Both the position numbers and the translations under genes were made by a program. Below, one piece after another: positions 43,796 through 44,706 of a stretch of DNA of 44,706 nucleotides. Every line of letters starts with the position of its first letter. Within the stretch, counting starts at the first letter, position 1. The DNA is taken from positions 1 to 44,706 of the forward strand of contig JAITSQ010000003.1 of the NCBI GenBank assembly GCA_031287685.1, written 5' to 3'. The notes below the pieces were generated by a model. That model was not told the DNA's origin, searched no databases, and worked only from the letters and a program-made list of their open reading frames with translations. The stretch is from Clostridiales bacterium. GTDB taxonomy: Bacteria; Bacillota; Clostridia; Lachnospirales; WQUN01.

Positions 43796-44302
43796 ATGTT
43801 TTTGATTTTAGCCGTTTCCCTAATATATATTGGAATTTTGGAGTTGTTTTCGATTTTTGAATTTAATGATGAAACCTGCAAAAGTCATATTCTTGAGAAG
43901 AGGATAGCAACTCCAATAGTTGGCTTGGGTATGTCTGCACTTTATATTCTTGTGATAAATACTGTGTCGAATTTTATAAATATGAGGGTTAGAATTTTAT
44001 TACAAATTTTCATTCCGATTTTTATTTTTGCGCTTTTTATTTTTGACAGGAAACATTTCAAAAAAATATGGATTTGCAGGATAACATATACTGTTTTAGC
44101 TGTTTTGGGCATATCAGTATTGTGCGACTATACCATGAAGCCAATCGCATATATTATTTTTATTATGATTGTATGCCTTGTATTGTCGGCGACACAAAAA
44201 CAGCGCTACTTTAGGAATCCGAAAAACTTATTGCTATCGATACTATGCGCTGCTGTATCATGGTGTGCCTTTTTTATTTTAGGTTTTGGCGGTGGAGGTT
44301 GA
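43796..44302 (+). CDS. Hypothetical integral membrane protein
   Basis: The protein of 168 residues is very hydrophobic, with about five membrane segments. The ATG at 43796 has GGGAG 9 nt upstream; an in-frame ATG at 43748 is possible but its GGAG is only 1 nt away. The C-terminus is Gly-rich (LGFGGGG). AT-rich codon use differs from the core genes. The family is not recognised; being adjacent to the broken secreted-protein locus, it may be cargo of the same island. Confidence 0.6.
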   Translation: MFLILAVSLIYIGILELFSIFEFNDETCKSHILEKRIATPIVGLGMSALYILVINTVSNFINMRVRILLQIFIPIFIFALFIFDRKHFKKIWICRITYTVLAVLGISVLCDYTMKPIAYIIFIMIVCLVLSATQKQRYFRNPKNLLLSILCAAVSWCAFFILGFGGGG

Positions 44303-44606
44303 TATCGGCAAATAATGCGTGTCGAAGCTACACCTCTAATAGAGCGGTATCAAAGCATAAAAAACATAATCACATTACGTTCGCGTAACAATCACGCCGC
44401 CGCCAACGGCGGCAACTTCTGGCAAACGCGGACAGCCACGCACTCAAATTTCGCACAACCTTGCATCAAATTATATCACGCCGCGCTCCGTTCTTCAAAA
44501 AAATTTTGCGTGTTTGCGGTTGGGCGGTGTGTCGAAAACTTCTCGGCGGCGCACTTGTACTCCGCGATTATTCTATTCTGTCGGTAAAATCCTCCCTCGC
44601 CGCCCT
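44303..44606. other. Non-coding stretch, nothing convincing
   Basis: An open frame at 44315-44587 has no RBS and a composition unlike its neighbours, so I do not call it. A short GCCGCC/GGCGGC inverted repeat lies near 44398-44413. Confidence 0.5.
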
Positions 44607-44705
44607 TCACTTCCGTCCGCGATATTTTTTCAGCGCTTGCGATTTCCGCAAAGCCTTCATCAGCACGGCGATTTCCTCGCCGGTGAGGTCGTTCAGATTC
44701 AACCC
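44607..44705 (-). CDS. Partial hypothetical protein, C-terminal end only
   Basis: The minus-strand frame is open from the window edge to a TGA at 44607-44609. It encodes about 32 residues including LNDLTGEEIAVLMKALRK and a basic end (KKYRGRK). The 5' part lies beyond the window. The family is not recognised. Confidence 0.5.
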   Translation of the reverse strand, partial: GLNLNDLTGEEIAVLMKALRKSQALKKYRGRK

Positions 44706-44706
44706 A

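Noticed and set aside
44315..44587. Open frame of 90 codons at the right end
   Set aside because: No RBS, unusual composition with clustered Asn/His/Ala, and no recognisable domain.

Overview
The window looks like chromosome from an anaerobic, endospore-forming member of the Clostridia. Evidence is an alpha/beta-type small acid-soluble spore protein, YqfD, a PdaB-type deacetylase, WhiA and RapZ, plus rpsB-tsf and tig-clpP-clpX in Firmicutes order. Most of it is GC-rich with good RBSs and several near-consensus sigma-A promoters of 17-18 bp spacing. I cannot name the genus.

Layout: 1-540 holds the 3' end of a 23S rRNA and a Thr-Tyr-fMet tRNA operon with its own promoter and terminator. 554-6.5 kb holds an M50 protease, a ComEA-like protein, and a FIST sensor followed by a hybrid histidine kinase. 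6.55-10.1 kb (minus) is the rapZ-whiA-larC-membrane protein operon. 10.1-16.4 kb holds rpsB-tsf, two secreted stalk-domain proteins, yqfD and a SASP gene. 16.7-23.8 kb (plus) is a six-gene operon: MacA-like adaptor, MacB-like ATPase and permease, OmpR-type regulator, sensor kinase and TolC-like protein. 23.9-28.7 kb (minus) is a second FIST module, FIST-FIST-hybrid kinase. 28.9-39.6 kb holds a D,D-carboxypeptidase, a TIM-barrel/acyl-CoA synthetase fusion, tig-clpP-clpX, ispH, a PdaB-like deacetylase and an FMN-binding protein with bioY. 39.7-44.6 kb is visibly more AT-rich and differs in codon use. It holds small unknown genes and a frameshifted locus for cellulose-binding and YfaP-like secreted proteins.

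The most unusual feature is a family of modular palindromic elements spread over the window. The basic unit is a conserved left flank (AAGAAGGCGGCTTT), a hairpin whose arms vary together, and a conserved right flank (AAACACCGAGCAAG). Units occur singly, in tandem and nested. The larger intergenic copies are bounded by imperfect terminal inverted repeats built on TATAGCAATT. All five large intergenic copies are co-oriented with the downstream gene and end just upstream of it. Three more lie inside open reading frames (comEA, larC, the carboxypeptidase) and are translated in frame. A second family of about 105-nt palindromes shares the same terminal core and shows compensatory changes between copies. 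This recalls the protein-coding palindromic elements known from Rickettsia, but in a sporulating Firmicute.

All functional calls rest on motif recognition by eye; no searches or structure predictions were run.
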